Source: Pseudomonas sp. P7548
Lineage (GTDB): Bacteria; Pseudomonadota; Gammaproteobacteria; Pseudomonadales; Pseudomonadaceae
DNA length: 64,000 bases
Assembly (NCBI RefSeq): GCF_013386585.1
Contig: NZ_JACARO010000011.1
Location: forward strand, 62,001-126,000
Direction of reading: 5' to 3'
How positions within the stretch are numbered: the first letter of the stretch is position 1; each line of letters opens with the position of its first letter. Below are positions 1 to 8,910 of this stretch, piece by piece. A program made the position numbers and the translations under genes. Below the pieces are notes generated by a model. The model saw only the letters and a list, made by a program, of their open reading frames with translations. It had not been told where the DNA came from and did not search any database.

Positions 1-216
1 GGCCAGTTTCAATTCACGCCAGCGGCCCAGCTGGGAGTACACACGGTCCTGGGCCCGTTCGCGGATTGAGCAGGTATTGAGCAGGATCACGTCGGCATCT
101 TCGGCGCGGGCGGTGACTTCCAGGGCCTGGTGTTCGCCCAGCAGATCGACCATGCGCGAGCTGTCGTACTCGTTCATCTGGCAACCGTGGGTTTCGATGT
201 AAAGCTTCTTGGCCAT
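1..216 (-). CDS. miaB: MiaB, tRNA methylthiotransferase (N-terminal part, cut by window start)
   Basis: This is the N-terminal 72 codons of the radical-SAM enzyme that methylthiolates N6-isopentenyl-adenosine at position 37 of tRNAs reading UNN codons. The start ATG (complement of 214-216) is followed by the UPF0004 domain: the opening [17 protein letters not shown] with Cys12, then [12 protein letters not shown] with Cys49. These are two of the three cysteines of the auxiliary iron-sulfur cluster. The radical-SAM CxxxCxxC motif and the TRAM domain lie outside the window. It is transcribed away from the DUF1820 gene at 348. The family call is safe from the motif; only the rest of the gene is unseen. 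Confidence 0.93.
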
Positions 217-347
217 GGGAATCGTCAACTGGTGGTAAAGAACCGCGCATTATAGGGGGCATGCCCATTGGTTCCTAGCGTTGTGCATCGGGTGCCATGC
301 TATAGTTCGCGCCCTCTTTTATATCCCCGATGTGTTATCCGCCCACC

Positions 348-674
348 ATGACCAAACGTGAAGCTCCAATCTACAAGGTGATTTTCCTCAACCAGGGCCA
401 GGTGTTCGAAATGTACGCCAAGCAGATCTATCAGAGTGATCTGTGGGGTTTCCTGGAGGTGGAAGAGTTCGTCTTTGGCGAGCGCACCCAATTGGTCGTT
501 GATCCGGGCGAAGAGAAGCTCAAGGCGCAGTTTGAAGGCGTGGTGCGCAGCTTTGTGCCGATGCATTCGATCGTGCGCATCGATGAGGTGGAGCGCCTGG
601 GCACGCCGAAGATCAGCGAGGCCCGGGGCACCAGCAATGTGATGCCTTTCCCGATGCCAATGCCCGAGAAGTAA
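348..674 (+). CDS. DUF1820 family protein
   Basis: A small soluble protein of 108 residues, recognised as the DUF1820 family of conserved gammaproteobacterial proteins of unknown function. The sequence runs MTKREAPIYKVIFLNQGQ, has a central acidic FLEVEEFVFGE stretch, and ends in a Pro/Met-rich tail (MPFPMPMPEK). There is no signal peptide or membrane segment. An in-frame ATG lies 18 bases upstream at 330, but the codons between read MCYPPT, and homologues as I recall them start at MTKREAP, so I chose 348. It is divergent from miaB and followed by a REPIN. Its function is unknown; a small regulatory or binding role is only a guess. Confidence 0.8.
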   Translation: MTKREAPIYKVIFLNQGQVFEMYAKQIYQSDLWGFLEVEEFVFGERTQLVVDPGEEKLKAQFEGVVRSFVPMHSIVRIDEVERLGTPKISEARGTSNVMPFPMPMPEK

Positions 675-693
675 GGCTTTTAATCGCGGCGCG

Positions 694-781
694 GCCTTCG
701 CAGGCAAGCCAGCTCCCACATTTGACCGAGTTTCACTTTTGGAATGCGTTCAATGTGGGAGCCGGGCTTGCCCGCGATAGC
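694..781. repeat. REPIN (two inverted REP sequences), variant type
   Basis: Two inverted REP units flank a central spacer. The left unit reads CTTCGCAGGCAAGCCAGCTCCCACA and the right unit TGTGGGAGCCGGGCTTGCCCGCGATAG. The inner ends carry the GTGGGAG heads, opposite to most pairs in this window. The 'AGCTCCCAC/CTTGCC' variant differs from the dominant GCGGGCTTGCTCGCG type. Confidence 0.8.
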
Positions 782-802
782 GGTAGAAGGGTTTAGCTCA
801 AA

Positions 803-1357
803 TCAGGGAAGGGGTGAGAAGGGCGAACGCCCATCGGCACTCTGCAATTCCTGCAGGTAGTTACGGAAAATCTGGCCCAGCACCTGGGTGGCCACTTCCA
901 GTTCATCGCGCTGCATGTGCTCGGCGACTTCGTCGGCAGTGTCCAGCGCGTCTTCAGCGCCGTTGACCGCGGCCATCTTCAGCACGATATAGGCCTGGAC
1001 GTTGTTGGCTGGCACGCCTTCGCCCTTGAAGAACATGTTGCCCAGCTCAAATTGTGCCTGCGCATGGCCCTGCAACGAGGCTTTCTCGAAATAGCTCAAG
1101 GCTTTGTTGAGGTCGCGGGCGGGGTTCTTGCTGTCGTGGTAGTACTCGCCCAACTCGTATTGCGCCTGCGCATCCCCGCCATCGGCCTGTTTCTGGCACG
1201 CGCTCAGGGCTTCGGCCTGGCTGTCTGGCTGGGTATTGAGGGTGCAACGACCCATCGCTGGGATTAACAACGAGTTGCCGCCTGCTTGTGCATGTGCCAG
1301 CAGCGGCTGAAGGAGCAACAGGCAGCCCAGAACCAGGGTGCGGCCGGTGCGTTTCAT
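803..1357 (-). CDS. Secreted Sel1-like (TPR-type) repeat protein
   Basis: A 184-residue exported protein. It starts MKRTGRTLVLGCLLLLQPLLAHAQAG without the run exceeding a typical type I signal peptide (residues 1-24, cleavage after AHA). The mature part holds Sel1-type helical repeats: AQAQYELGEYYHDSKN, ALSYFEKASLQGHAQAQFELG and MFFKGEGVPANNVQAY. The family serves as protein-protein scaffolds, often periplasmic. The ATG at 1357 was preferred to one at 1405 because only the former gives a signal peptide. It stands alone, between a REPIN and hemL. The specific partner is unknown. Confidence 0.78.
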   Translation of the reverse strand: MKRTGRTLVLGCLLLLQPLLAHAQAGGNSLLIPAMGRCTLNTQPDSQAEALSACQKQADGGDAQAQYELGEYYHDSKNPARDLNKALSYFEKASLQGHAQAQFELGNMFFKGEGVPANNVQAYIVLKMAAVNGAEDALDTADEVAEHMQRDELEVATQVLGQIFRNYLQELQSADGRSPFSPLP

Positions 1358-1581
1358 GGGAATCGACTTACCTCTGACGGGGCACGCGGACCCTCGGGGG
1401 TCCAATAAGCGCGCATTATGAAATAAGCAGGCCCCTGCTTACAAAGTCTTTACTCGTTTTTCTGCTGCGTGGGCAAGTTATCTGCCGGATTGCAGGTGAT
1501 TTCTCGAAAAATGCAGGAAATCTCTGTAAGCAAAGTAGCAAATCTGACGCCGCCAGGGGCAGCGCCAGGTTTTTGCGTCAC

Positions 1582-2865
1582 TTATTTCAGGGCCGCGAAG
1601 GCGCGCTCGGCAGCGTCCAGGGTCAACTTCAACTCGGCTTCGCCATGGGCGATGGAGGTGAACCCGGCCTCAAAGGCACTCGGCGCCAGGTACACGCCGC
1701 CTTCGAGCATCAGGTGGAAGAAGCGCTTGAACAGGTCGGCATCGCTGCCCATCACGTCATCGAAGGTGACGATGTCGTCGGCGCCACTGAAGTACAGGCC
1801 GAACATGCCGCCCGCCTGGGTGGTGACAAACGGAATGCCCGCCGCGTCGGCACGCTGTTGCAGGCCGTCGAGCAGGCGGGTGGTGTAGTCGGTCAGCTCG
1901 GCGTGGAAGCCCGGGCGGCTGATCAGGCGCAAGGTGGTCAGGCCGGCGGCCATGGCCAGCGGGTTACCCGACAGGGTGCCCGCCTGGTACACCGGGCCCA
2001 GTGGCGCGATGTGCTGCATGATGTTGCGTTTGCCGCCGAAGCAGCCCACTGGCATGCCGCCACCGATGATCTTGCCGAAGGTGCTCAGGTCGGGCGTCAC
2101 GCCGTAATAGGCCTGCGCGCCGCCGAGGGCTACGCGGAAACCGGTCATCACTTCATCGAAAATCAACACCACGCCGTGCTTGTCGCACTGCTCGCGCAAA
2201 CCTTCCAGGAAGCCCGGTGCCGGTGGCACGCAGTTCATGTTGCCGGCGACCGGCTCGACGATGATGCACGCCACGTCCTGGCCCACTTCGTTGAGCATCT
2301 GCTCGACGGCGCCAATGTCGTTGAACGGCAGGGTCAGGGTGTGTTTGGCAAACGCGGCCGGCACACCGGCCGAGCTAGGCACGCCCTGGGTCAGCAGGCC
2401 CGAGCCGGCCTTGACGAGCAGGCTGTCGGAGTGGCCGTGGTAGCAGCCTTCGAACTTGATGATGCTGTCGCGGCCGGTAAAACCGCGGGCCAGGCGGATG
2501 GCGCTCATGGTGGCTTCGGTGCCGGAGCTGACCATGCGCACCATTTCCATCGACGGCACGATCGAGCAGACCAGGTCAGCCATCTCGGTTTCCATGGCGG
2601 TCGGTGCGCCGTAGGACAAGCCGTGTTCCAGCTGCTTGCGCACCGCGTCGAGCACGTCCGGGTGGCTGTGGCCGAGAATCATCGGGCCCCAGGAGCCCAC
2701 GTAGTCCACATAACGTTTGTCGTCTTCGTCGGTGACGTAGGCGCCTTCGGCGTGCTTGAAGAACAGCGGCGTGCCGCCGACGCTCTTGAACGCACGCACG
2801 GGGGAGTTCACACCGCCGGGGATGTGTTTCTGGGCATTGGCAAACAGCGTTTCGGAACGGGACAT
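1582..2865 (-). CDS. hemL: Glutamate-1-semialdehyde 2,1-aminomutase
   Basis: This PLP enzyme converts glutamate-1-semialdehyde to 5-aminolevulinate, the first committed tetrapyrrole precursor in the C5 pathway. It is 427 residues, the usual length. Visible marks are the N-terminal ALDA motif [18 protein letters not shown], the substrate-loop [23 protein letters not shown], the cofactor-binding [11 protein letters not shown], and the PLP lysine in [15 protein letters not shown]. The start is ATG 2865 (MSRSETLF); a further in-frame ATG at 2886 would overlap thiE. It follows thiE with an 17-base gap and probably shares its transcript with thiE and thiD. Confidence 0.97.
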   Translation of the reverse strand: MSRSETLFANAQKHIPGGVNSPVRAFKSVGGTPLFFKHAEGAYVTDEDDKRYVDYVGSWGPMILGHSHPDVLDAVRKQLEHGLSYGAPTAMETEMADLVCSIVPSMEMVRMVSSGTEATMSAIRLARGFTGRDSIIKFEGCYHGHSDSLLVKAGSGLLTQGVPSSAGVPAAFAKHTLTLPFNDIGAVEQMLNEVGQDVACIIVEPVAGNMNCVPPAPGFLEGLREQCDKHGVVLIFDEVMTGFRVALGGAQAYYGVTPDLSTFGKIIGGGMPVGCFGGKRNIMQHIAPLGPVYQAGTLSGNPLAMAAGLTTLRLISRPGFHAELTDYTTRLLDGLQQRADAAGIPFVTTQAGGMFGLYFSGADDIVTFDDVMGSDADLFKRFFHLMLEGGVYLAPSAFEAGFTSIAHGEAELKLTLDAAERAFAALK

Positions 2866-2882
2866 GATCGGGCTCTCTGAAA

Positions 2883-3506
2883 TCAAATCTTAAGAAGGGC
2901 GTTGAACGCACGGGCGCGGCGGGTAACTTCCGCAGTGCTGTCGGCACCGAACAGGCCGTGCACCACGGCGAGCAGGTCGGCACCGTGGGCCACCAGCGGC
3001 TCGGCGTTTTCCAGGGTCACGCCGCCGATCACGCAGATCGGCAATTGCACGCGGGCGCGGGCCTGGGCGAGCATTTCAACGGTAGCGGCAGGTGCGCCGG
3101 GCTTGGTACTGGAATTGAAGAAGCGGCCAAAGGCGACGTAGCTGGCGCCTTCCCGGGCGGCCTGCTCGGCCAGTTCGATCTGGCTGTGGCAGGTGGAGCC
3201 GATGATCGCCTTGGAGCCGAGCAGCGCGCGCGCCGGGGTCAGCGGGCCGTCGGTTTGCCCCAGGTGTACGCCGACGCCCAGGCGCGCAGCCAGTTCGGCG
3301 TCGTCGTTGATGATCAGCTGGGTCTTGTAGCGTGAGCACAGCTCTCGCAGTTTTTCCGCCTCACGCAGGCGACGGGCTTCGTCGTTGCTTTTGTCGCGGT
3401 ACTGCAACAGGGTCACGCCGCCGTCCAACGCCGCTTCGACGTAGGCGAGGAATTTGCCGGCCAACAGTTGGCTGTCGGTAATGGCATACAGGCCACGTAG
3501 TTTCAT
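2883..3506 (-). CDS. thiE: Thiamine-phosphate synthase
   Basis: This enzyme couples HMP-pyrophosphate and thiazole phosphate (THZ-P) to give thiamine monophosphate. The 207-residue TIM barrel shows [13 protein letters not shown], the pyrophosphate/Mg region [29 protein letters not shown], and the phosphate-binding end [20 protein letters not shown]. Family length and start ([11 protein letters not shown]) agree. It is preceded by thiD with a short 19-base gap, giving a thiD-thiE-hemL run. No TPP riboswitch was recognised ahead of this run, so its regulation is not evident from the sequence. Confidence 0.96.
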   Translation of the reverse strand: MKLRGLYAITDSQLLAGKFLAYVEAALDGGVTLLQYRDKSNDEARRLREAEKLRELCSRYKTQLIINDDAELAARLGVGVHLGQTDGPLTPARALLGSKAIIGSTCHSQIELAEQAAREGASYVAFGRFFNSSTKPGAPAATVEMLAQARARVQLPICVIGGVTLENAEPLVAHGADLLAVVHGLFGADSTAEVTRRARAFNALLKI

Positions 3507-3525
3507 CGGGCAGGCCTCTTAAGTC

Positions 3526-4323
3526 TTACGAGCAGAAATCCAGCGGCAAGCGGCGCGGCACGAACTGGCCCTGGCCGAGTTGTTCGGCATCACGCAGGGT
3601 GCGCCAAGTGTAGTTGAGGGCCGATTGCACGGCGCTCACCAGGCCTTCGCCCTGGGCAATCCGCCCGGCCAACGCGCTGGCCAGTGTGCAGCCCGAACCA
3701 TGGTAGCTGCCCGGCAGGCGCTGGCAGGTAAAGGTCTGGTGCGTGCCGTCGCGGCTGTAGAGGCGGTTGTGCACTTCGTGCTCGTCGCCGTGGCCGCCGG
3801 TGATCAGCAGGTGCTTGATATACGGCAGCAGCTTCTCGGCGCATTCATCGGCCGTGCCGTCTGGCAGCTCGGCGAGGATGCGCGCTTCGGGCAGGTTCGG
3901 CGTGGCAATCAACGACAAGGGCAACAGCCGCTCGCGCATTGCATAACCGACTTCGTCCTTGCCCAGGCTGCCACCGCCACCGGCGCGCAGCACCGGGTCG
4001 CATACCACGGGCAGGTGCGGGTGCGCCTGCAGCAGTTCGACCACGGTGTCGACCATCGCCGTGGAGCCGAGCATGCCCAGCTTGACCGCCGCCACTTCGG
4101 AATCGCTGAGCACGGCATTGGCCTGGGCCAGTACCCACTCGCGGTCGAGCACGCGGAAATCGCTGACATTGACGGTGTTCTGCACGGTCAGGGCGGTGAC
4201 GGCCGGAGCCGCATGGCAACCCTGGGCGAGCAGGGCTTCGATATCTGCCTGCAAGCCGGCGCCACCACTGGGGTCGTGGCCGGAGAGACAGAGGACAACG
4301 GGGCGAGAGCTGTAGATATTCAT
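3526..4323 (-). CDS. thiD: Hydroxymethylpyrimidine/phosphomethylpyrimidine kinase
   Basis: ThiD phosphorylates HMP and then HMP-P to HMP-PP, the pyrimidine substrate of ThiE encoded just downstream. The 265-residue ribokinase-fold protein shows the N-terminal SGHDPSGGAGLQADIEAL, the VKLGMLGS segment, CDPVLRAGGGGSLG, and the anion-hole/catalytic region HGSGCTLASALAG. The start was set at ATG 4323 (MNIYSSRPVVLCLSG); another in-frame ATG at 4344 adds only seven residues. The gene is divergent from the sensor kinase at 4576; the 252-base gap between them should hold both promoters. Confidence 0.95.
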   Translation of the reverse strand: MNIYSSRPVVLCLSGHDPSGGAGLQADIEALLAQGCHAAPAVTALTVQNTVNVSDFRVLDREWVLAQANAVLSDSEVAAVKLGMLGSTAMVDTVVELLQAHPHLPVVCDPVLRAGGGGSLGKDEVGYAMRERLLPLSLIATPNLPEARILAELPDGTADECAEKLLPYIKHLLITGGHGDEHEVHNRLYSRDGTHQTFTCQRLPGSYHGSGCTLASALAGRIAQGEGLVSAVQSALNYTWRTLRDAEQLGQGQFVPRRLPLDFCS

Positions 4324-4575
4324 GGTGCGCGAGCTTACCACCAAACGCTTTTTGCGTGGCTGTCTGGCGAGGGGTGAATTTCACGGCCTGCCAGACGGGT
4401 TTATGGCTGTTTGCCAGCCAGGGTTTGTTGTTGAAAATGCGCTGAAAGTACCGTTCTAGAGCCTTTCAAAAAATTATTTCAATGGTGTCTAATGGCCTTT
4501 ACCGGCTATGCTAAAGTGGATCCAAACAACTTACTGTATCGCCGGTATACGTCTTCTCAAAAGGAATGGGGGCTT
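4324..4575. other. Divergent intergenic region, thiD / hybrid kinase
   Basis: A 252-base gap between divergent genes. It contains an A/T-rich patch around 4467-4490 (TTTCAAAAAATTATTTCAAT) that stands out from its surroundings and is a plausible promoter area. No clear -35/-10 pair, riboswitch or terminator could be defended. Confidence 0.4.
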
Positions 4576-6987
4576 TTGACAGAACCGGACAGGCCACGCT
4601 GGGGCTCTATGCGCTATTTGCTGATCTTAATCTTGTGCGGGCTGCCGATGCTCGCCAGCGCCATCGAGTTCGACCAGGCCACTCGCAGCCTGCCGCTGGG
4701 CCGGGTCATGCAAGTGCTCGAAGACCCTACCGATGCCCTCACCATCGCTGACGTCAGTTCCCCTGGCTACGCTTCGAAATTCAAGACCCACGACAAAGCC
4801 ACTCTCAACGCCGGCTATTCGCGCTCGGTGTTCTGGCTCAAGGTCGACCTGCATTACGTTGCCCTGGATGCCCGCGCCCCGCGCACCTGGTTCCTGGAGC
4901 TGGCCTACCCGCCACTCAATCGCCTGGACCTGTACCAGGCCGACGGCACTGGCAAGTACCGCCTCACCACTCGCACCGGCAGCGCGCTGCCGTTCTCCAG
5001 CCGCGAAGTGCGTCAGAGCAATTACCTGTTCAAGCTCAACTTCGTGCCCGACCAGCAGGAAACGGTCTACCTGCGCCTGCAAAGCGAAGGCTCGATCCAG
5101 GCACCGTTGACGCTCTGGGCCGGCACCGCTTACCTGGAAGAACAGCCGCTGCGCCTGTATGTGCTGGGGGCGATCTATGGCGTGCTGCTCGGCATGTTGA
5201 TCTACAACCTGTTCATCTACCTGAGCGTGCGCGACACCAGCTACCTTTATTACATCTTCTACATTGCGTCGTTTGGCCTGTACCAGTTGTCGGTCAATGG
5301 CGTGGCCGTGGAGTACTTCTGGCCGAACAACCCGTGGTGGACGAACGCGGTGGTGCCGTTCCTGATCGGTTCGGCGGCGCTGTTTGGCAGCCTGTTTGCG
5401 CGCAGCTTCCTGCACACCGCGCAGCACAGCCGTTGGCTGGATCGCATCCTGCTGGGGCTGGCCGCGTGTGGCGGGCTGGTGATGGCCCTGGCGCTGCTGA
5501 CCAGTTATGCCGTGGCGCTGCGCCTGGCCACCGGCTTGGCGCTGGTGTTCACCGTGACCATCTTTGTCGCCGCGATCAAGGCCTGGTGCTGTGGCCAGCG
5601 CATGGCGCGCTACTTCATCATTGCCTGGTCGGCCTTCCTGCTGGGTGGCGTGGTTAACACGATGATGGTGTTGGGCTACCTGCCCAACGTGTTCCTCACC
5701 ATGTACGCCAGCCAGATCGGCTCGGCCATCGAAGTGGCGCTGCTGTCCCTGGCATTGGCCGACCGCATCAACGGCATGCGCGAGCAGCAGGCGCAGATCC
5801 TCTTCGATGCCAGCCAGAAGCTCGAAGTGCTTAACCAGGAACTGGCCCGCAGCAACCGGCTCAAGGACGAATTCCTGGCCACCCTGACCCACGAACTGCG
5901 CACGCCCATGAACGGCGTGATCGGCTCCCTCGAACTGATGCAGACCGTGCCCTTGGGCGATGACCTTGCGCAATATCAGCAAACGGCTGCCGGTTCGGCG
6001 CGGGACATGATGCGCATGGTTAACGGCATCCTCACCCTCACCGAACTGCAGGCCGGCCGCCTCACCGCCCAGGCCCAAGTGTTCAGCCTGCGCGGTGTGC
6101 TCGACACCTTGCGCCAGCAGTTCAACGCCAGCGCCCAGAGCAAGGGCCTGGCGTTTTCCATTGATGTGGCCGACGAGCTGCCCGACCGCGTGATGGGCGA
6201 TGCCGACAAATTGGTCCAGTGCCTGGACTGCCTGCTGGACAACGCCTTCAAGTTCACCCATGAAGGTGTCGTGCGCCTGCGTGTGGTGGGCGTGCCCCAC
6301 AGTGATGGCAGCTTGCGCCTGAGCTTTATCGTCACCGATACCGGTATCGGCTTTGCTTTCCTCGACGAGGCCACCCTGTACCAGCGCTTCTTCCAGCTTG
6401 ACGGCTCGACCACCCGGGAATACGGCGGCCTGGGGATCGGCTTGGCAATCTGTCGTCAGTTGATTGAGCTGTTGGGCGGGCGCCTGACCCATCATTCCGA
6501 GCCGCGCAAGGGCAGTCGGTTCCAGTTGGAAGTGAGCGTCGAGCAGGTCGCGCCCGAGCCCAAGCCCACCGGGCCGGAGCCTTTCGGTCAGCGTGCGCCC
6601 CAAGAGTGCGCGGTACTGCTGGTGGATGACAACAGCGTGGGCCAGTTGGCCGTGCGCGGCATGCTGCTCAAGCTGGGCTATCGGGTCAAAACCGTGGACA
6701 GCGGCCCGGCTGCGCTGGCGGTTTTGCAGGGTGAAACCTTTGATGCAGTGCTGCTGGATGTGCCTGAAGGCGGGTTCTCGCTGTGTTGTCAGATCCGCGC
6801 CTTGCCGGGCTGTGGCGAGCTGCCGGTGATCGCCTTGAGCACCTCGTTACAAGCCCCGGAACGCGAGCGCTGCCATGGCATTGGCGTGACTGATCGACTG
6901 GCCAAGCCGGTACGATTCGAGGCGTTGCAGGCGGTGCTGGAGCGCCGTTTGCTGTGCCCGTTAGAGGGTGAAAGCGCCGGGCATTAG
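4576..6987 (+). CDS. Membrane hybrid sensor histidine kinase (7TMR-DISM type)
   Basis: A sensor kinase of 803 residues. In order it has a signal segment (MRYLLILILCGLPMLASA), a periplasmic 7TMR-DISMED2-like domain with the typical ARSVFWLKVDL-like stretch (here SRSVFWLKVDLHY), a seven-helix 7TMR-DISM block (about residues 195-395), and a coiled coil. A HisKA domain follows with His439 in THELRTPMNG, then a HATPase domain (N box DNAFKFT, G1 DTGIGF, G2 GGLGIGLAIC) and a C-terminal receiver. The receiver keeps the acidic pair (LLVDDN), Asp728 and the Lys of AKP, but the loop after Asp728 is about three residues short. The TTG at 4576 has AAGGA ten bases ahead and was chosen; ATG 4609 is the alternative. 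The ligand and partner regulator are unknown. Confidence 0.88.
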   Translation: MTEPDRPRWGSMRYLLILILCGLPMLASAIEFDQATRSLPLGRVMQVLEDPTDALTIADVSSPGYASKFKTHDKATLNAGYSRSVFWLKVDLHYVALDARAPRTWFLELAYPPLNRLDLYQADGTGKYRLTTRTGSALPFSSREVRQSNYLFKLNFVPDQQETVYLRLQSEGSIQAPLTLWAGTAYLEEQPLRLYVLGAIYGVLLGMLIYNLFIYLSVRDTSYLYYIFYIASFGLYQLSVNGVAVEYFWPNNPWWTNAVVPFLIGSAALFGSLFARSFLHTAQHSRWLDRILLGLAACGGLVMALALLTSYAVALRLATGLALVFTVTIFVAAIKAWCCGQRMARYFIIAWSAFLLGGVVNTMMVLGYLPNVFLTMYASQIGSAIEVALLSLALADRINGMREQQAQILFDASQKLEVLNQELARSNRLKDEFLATLTHELRTPMNGVIGSLELMQTVPLGDDLAQYQQTAAGSARDMMRMVNGILTLTELQAGRLTAQAQVFSLRGVLDTLRQQFNASAQSKGLAFSIDVADELPDRVMGDADKLVQCLDCLLDNAFKFTHEGVVRLRVVGVPHSDGSLRLSFIVTDTGIGFAFLDEATLYQRFFQLDGSTTREYGGLGIGLAICRQLIELLGGRLTHHSEPRKGSRFQLEVSVEQVAPEPKPTGPEPFGQRAPQECAVLLVDDNSVGQLAVRGMLLKLGYRVKTVDSGPAALAVLQGETFDAVLLDVPEGGFSLCCQIRALPGCGELPVIALSTSLQAPERERCHGIGVTDRLAKPVRFEALQAVLERRLLCPLEGESAGH

Positions 6988-7075
6988 GCGCATATGACAC
7001 TTTTTTAAGCGGGGCGACGGTGCTTAACTGAAATTCAGGCCTCAATTGCACGTGGCCTTTTTTAGGAGGCCCGTC

Positions 7076-8725
7076 ATGAACCTGCATCAATTTGCCGAAA
7101 CCCACGACGTCACCAACCAGCCCCCGTCGCTCGACGGCACCAACCTGTATCGCATCGACTTGCCCCTGCAGGAATGGTCGCGCCGCTTTGGCGCCGGCTG
7201 GGCCGAGGCGCGTATAGACGCCTACGGTGCGCTGGCCGGCGGGCCGCTGATGGAGGCCGGATTCCTGGCGAACCAGAACAAACCGGTGTTCAACAGCCAT
7301 GACCGATATGGTCATCGGATCGATCTGGTCGAGTTTCATCCCGCTTACCATGAACTGATGCGCACGGCGGTGGAGCATGGCCTGCCGTCGCTGCCGTGGG
7401 CCCATCCGCAGTCCGGTGCCCATGTGGCCCGCGCCGCCATGACCTACCTGCACAGCCAGGCGGAAGCCGGCACCGGTTGCCCGCTGACCATGACCTTTGC
7501 CTGTGTCCCTGCCCTGCGTCTGCAACCGGACCTGGCGCAGGCCTGGCTGCCGAAGATCCTCAACACCCAGTACGACCCGCGCAACGTTGGCATTGCCCAC
7601 AAGGCCGGCGCCACCATTGGCATGGCCATGACCGAGAAACAAGGCGGCACCGATGTGCGTGCCAACACCACCCGCGCTTACCCCGTGGGCGCGGGCGGCC
7701 CCGGGCAGGCCTACGAACTGGTGGGCCACAAATGGTTTTGCTCGGCGCCGATGTGCGATGCCTTCCTGACCCTAGCCCAGACCGACAAAGGCCTGACCTG
7801 TTTCCTGCTGCCCCGGCACCGCCCGGATGACACGCGCAACGAGTTTTACATCCAGCGCCTGAAGAACAAGCTGGGCAACTGCTCCAATGCTTCCAGCGAA
7901 GTGGAGTTCCGTGGTGCCCTGGCCTGGATGGTCGGCGAAGAGGGGCGTGGCGTGCCCACCATCATCGAAATGGTTGCCATGACCCGCTTTGATTGCATGG
8001 TCGGCTCCAGCGCCCTGATGCGTCAGGCGCTCACCCAGGCCAGCCATCATTGCGCCCACCGTTCGGTCGGCGGCCGTGTGCTCAGCGAGCAACCGCTGAT
8101 GCAAAACGTGCTGGCCGACCTGGCCCTGGAAAGCGAGGCCGCCCTGGCCTTGAGCATGCGCATGGGGCGCGCGCTGGATCATCTGGGCGATGAGAGGGAA
8201 GCCAAGTTCGCCCGGTTGGTGACGGCGGTGGGCAAGTATTGGATCTGCAAGCGGGCGCCGGCGATGATCAACGAAGCAGCCGAATGCATGGGGGGAGCAG
8301 GCTATGTGGAAGACAGCATCCTGCCGCGCCTCTACCGTGAGGCTCCGGTGAATTCGACCTGGGAAGGTTCGGGCAACGTGCAGTGCCTGGATGTACTGCG
8401 CGCGCTGTCGAAAGAACCCGGTGTGTTGGAAGCGTTGTTCGTCGAGCTGGGGGATGGGCATGGCGACAAATCATTGGTGCGGCATATTGATCGGTTGAAA
8501 GCGGCCTTCATGGACACCCAGGACATTCAATACCGCGCACGGCAATTGACCGAGGACATCGCCATGGCGCTGCAGGCCAAGCTGCTGCTGGAGGCCGGGA
8601 ATGCGGCAGTCAGCGATGGCTTTATCGCCAGCCGCCTGGGCGAATCGTCCGGTCGGGTATACGGTACGTTGCCGCGTGGTGTGGATGTGGGGGCTATTGT
8701 TGCTCGTTCGACGCCAACCCTCTGA
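7076..8725 (+). CDS. AidB-like acyl-CoA dehydrogenase family protein
   Basis: A 549-residue flavoprotein of the acyl-CoA dehydrogenase superfamily, in the AidB branch (longer than the ~380-residue catabolic enzymes). It shows the FAD/substrate motif MAMTEKQGGTDVRANTT, HKWFCSAPMCDAFL, NKLGNCSNASSEVEF, TRFDCMVGSSALMRQAL, and AECMGGAGYVEDS near the C-terminus. E. coli AidB binds DNA and is linked to the alkylation response; whether this copy does so or degrades an acyl-CoA is not decidable here. The start ATG 7076 has a strong ribosome site (TAGGAGGC at 7063-7070). It stands as a single gene and is followed by a REPIN. Confidence 0.88.
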   Translation: MNLHQFAETHDVTNQPPSLDGTNLYRIDLPLQEWSRRFGAGWAEARIDAYGALAGGPLMEAGFLANQNKPVFNSHDRYGHRIDLVEFHPAYHELMRTAVEHGLPSLPWAHPQSGAHVARAAMTYLHSQAEAGTGCPLTMTFACVPALRLQPDLAQAWLPKILNTQYDPRNVGIAHKAGATIGMAMTEKQGGTDVRANTTRAYPVGAGGPGQAYELVGHKWFCSAPMCDAFLTLAQTDKGLTCFLLPRHRPDDTRNEFYIQRLKNKLGNCSNASSEVEFRGALAWMVGEEGRGVPTIIEMVAMTRFDCMVGSSALMRQALTQASHHCAHRSVGGRVLSEQPLMQNVLADLALESEAALALSMRMGRALDHLGDEREAKFARLVTAVGKYWICKRAPAMINEAAECMGGAGYVEDSILPRLYREAPVNSTWEGSGNVQCLDVLRALSKEPGVLEALFVELGDGHGDKSLVRHIDRLKAAFMDTQDIQYRARQLTEDIAMALQAKLLLEAGNAAVSDGFIASRLGESSGRVYGTLPRGVDVGAIVARSTPTL

Positions 8726-8740
8726 CTACACTCGATTAAA

Positions 8741-8831
8741 ATGTGGGAGCGGGCTTGCTCGCGAATGCGTTGTGTCAGTCACCTATTCATCAACTGACAG
8801 GCCGCATTCGCGAGCAAGCCCGCTCCCACAT
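8741..8831. repeat. REPIN, dominant type
   Basis: A pair of inverted REP sequences: ATGTGGGAGCGGGCTTGCTC and its complement at the far end, with a ~40-base spacer that includes GTGTCAGTC/ACTGACAG, an internal inverted repeat. It lies between the AidB-like gene and amn. Confidence 0.9.
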
Positions 8832-8910
8832 TATTAACCGCATTCCAAACCCGGTGTTTCAGTGAAGCTGGGATACAGGCAAGATGAAGGCCTGCACGTC
8901 AGAACACAGG

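Noticed and set aside
3507..4575. TPP riboswitch ahead of thiD-thiE
   Set aside because: No CUGAGA/ACCUGA-type conserved core was found in the gap upstream of thiD.
4627..6603. Long open frame on the minus strand opposite the hybrid kinase
   Set aside because: Its His/Gln/Ala-rich translation has no recognisable motif, and the plus-strand kinase has complete domains. Antisense frames stay open in high-G+C coding DNA.
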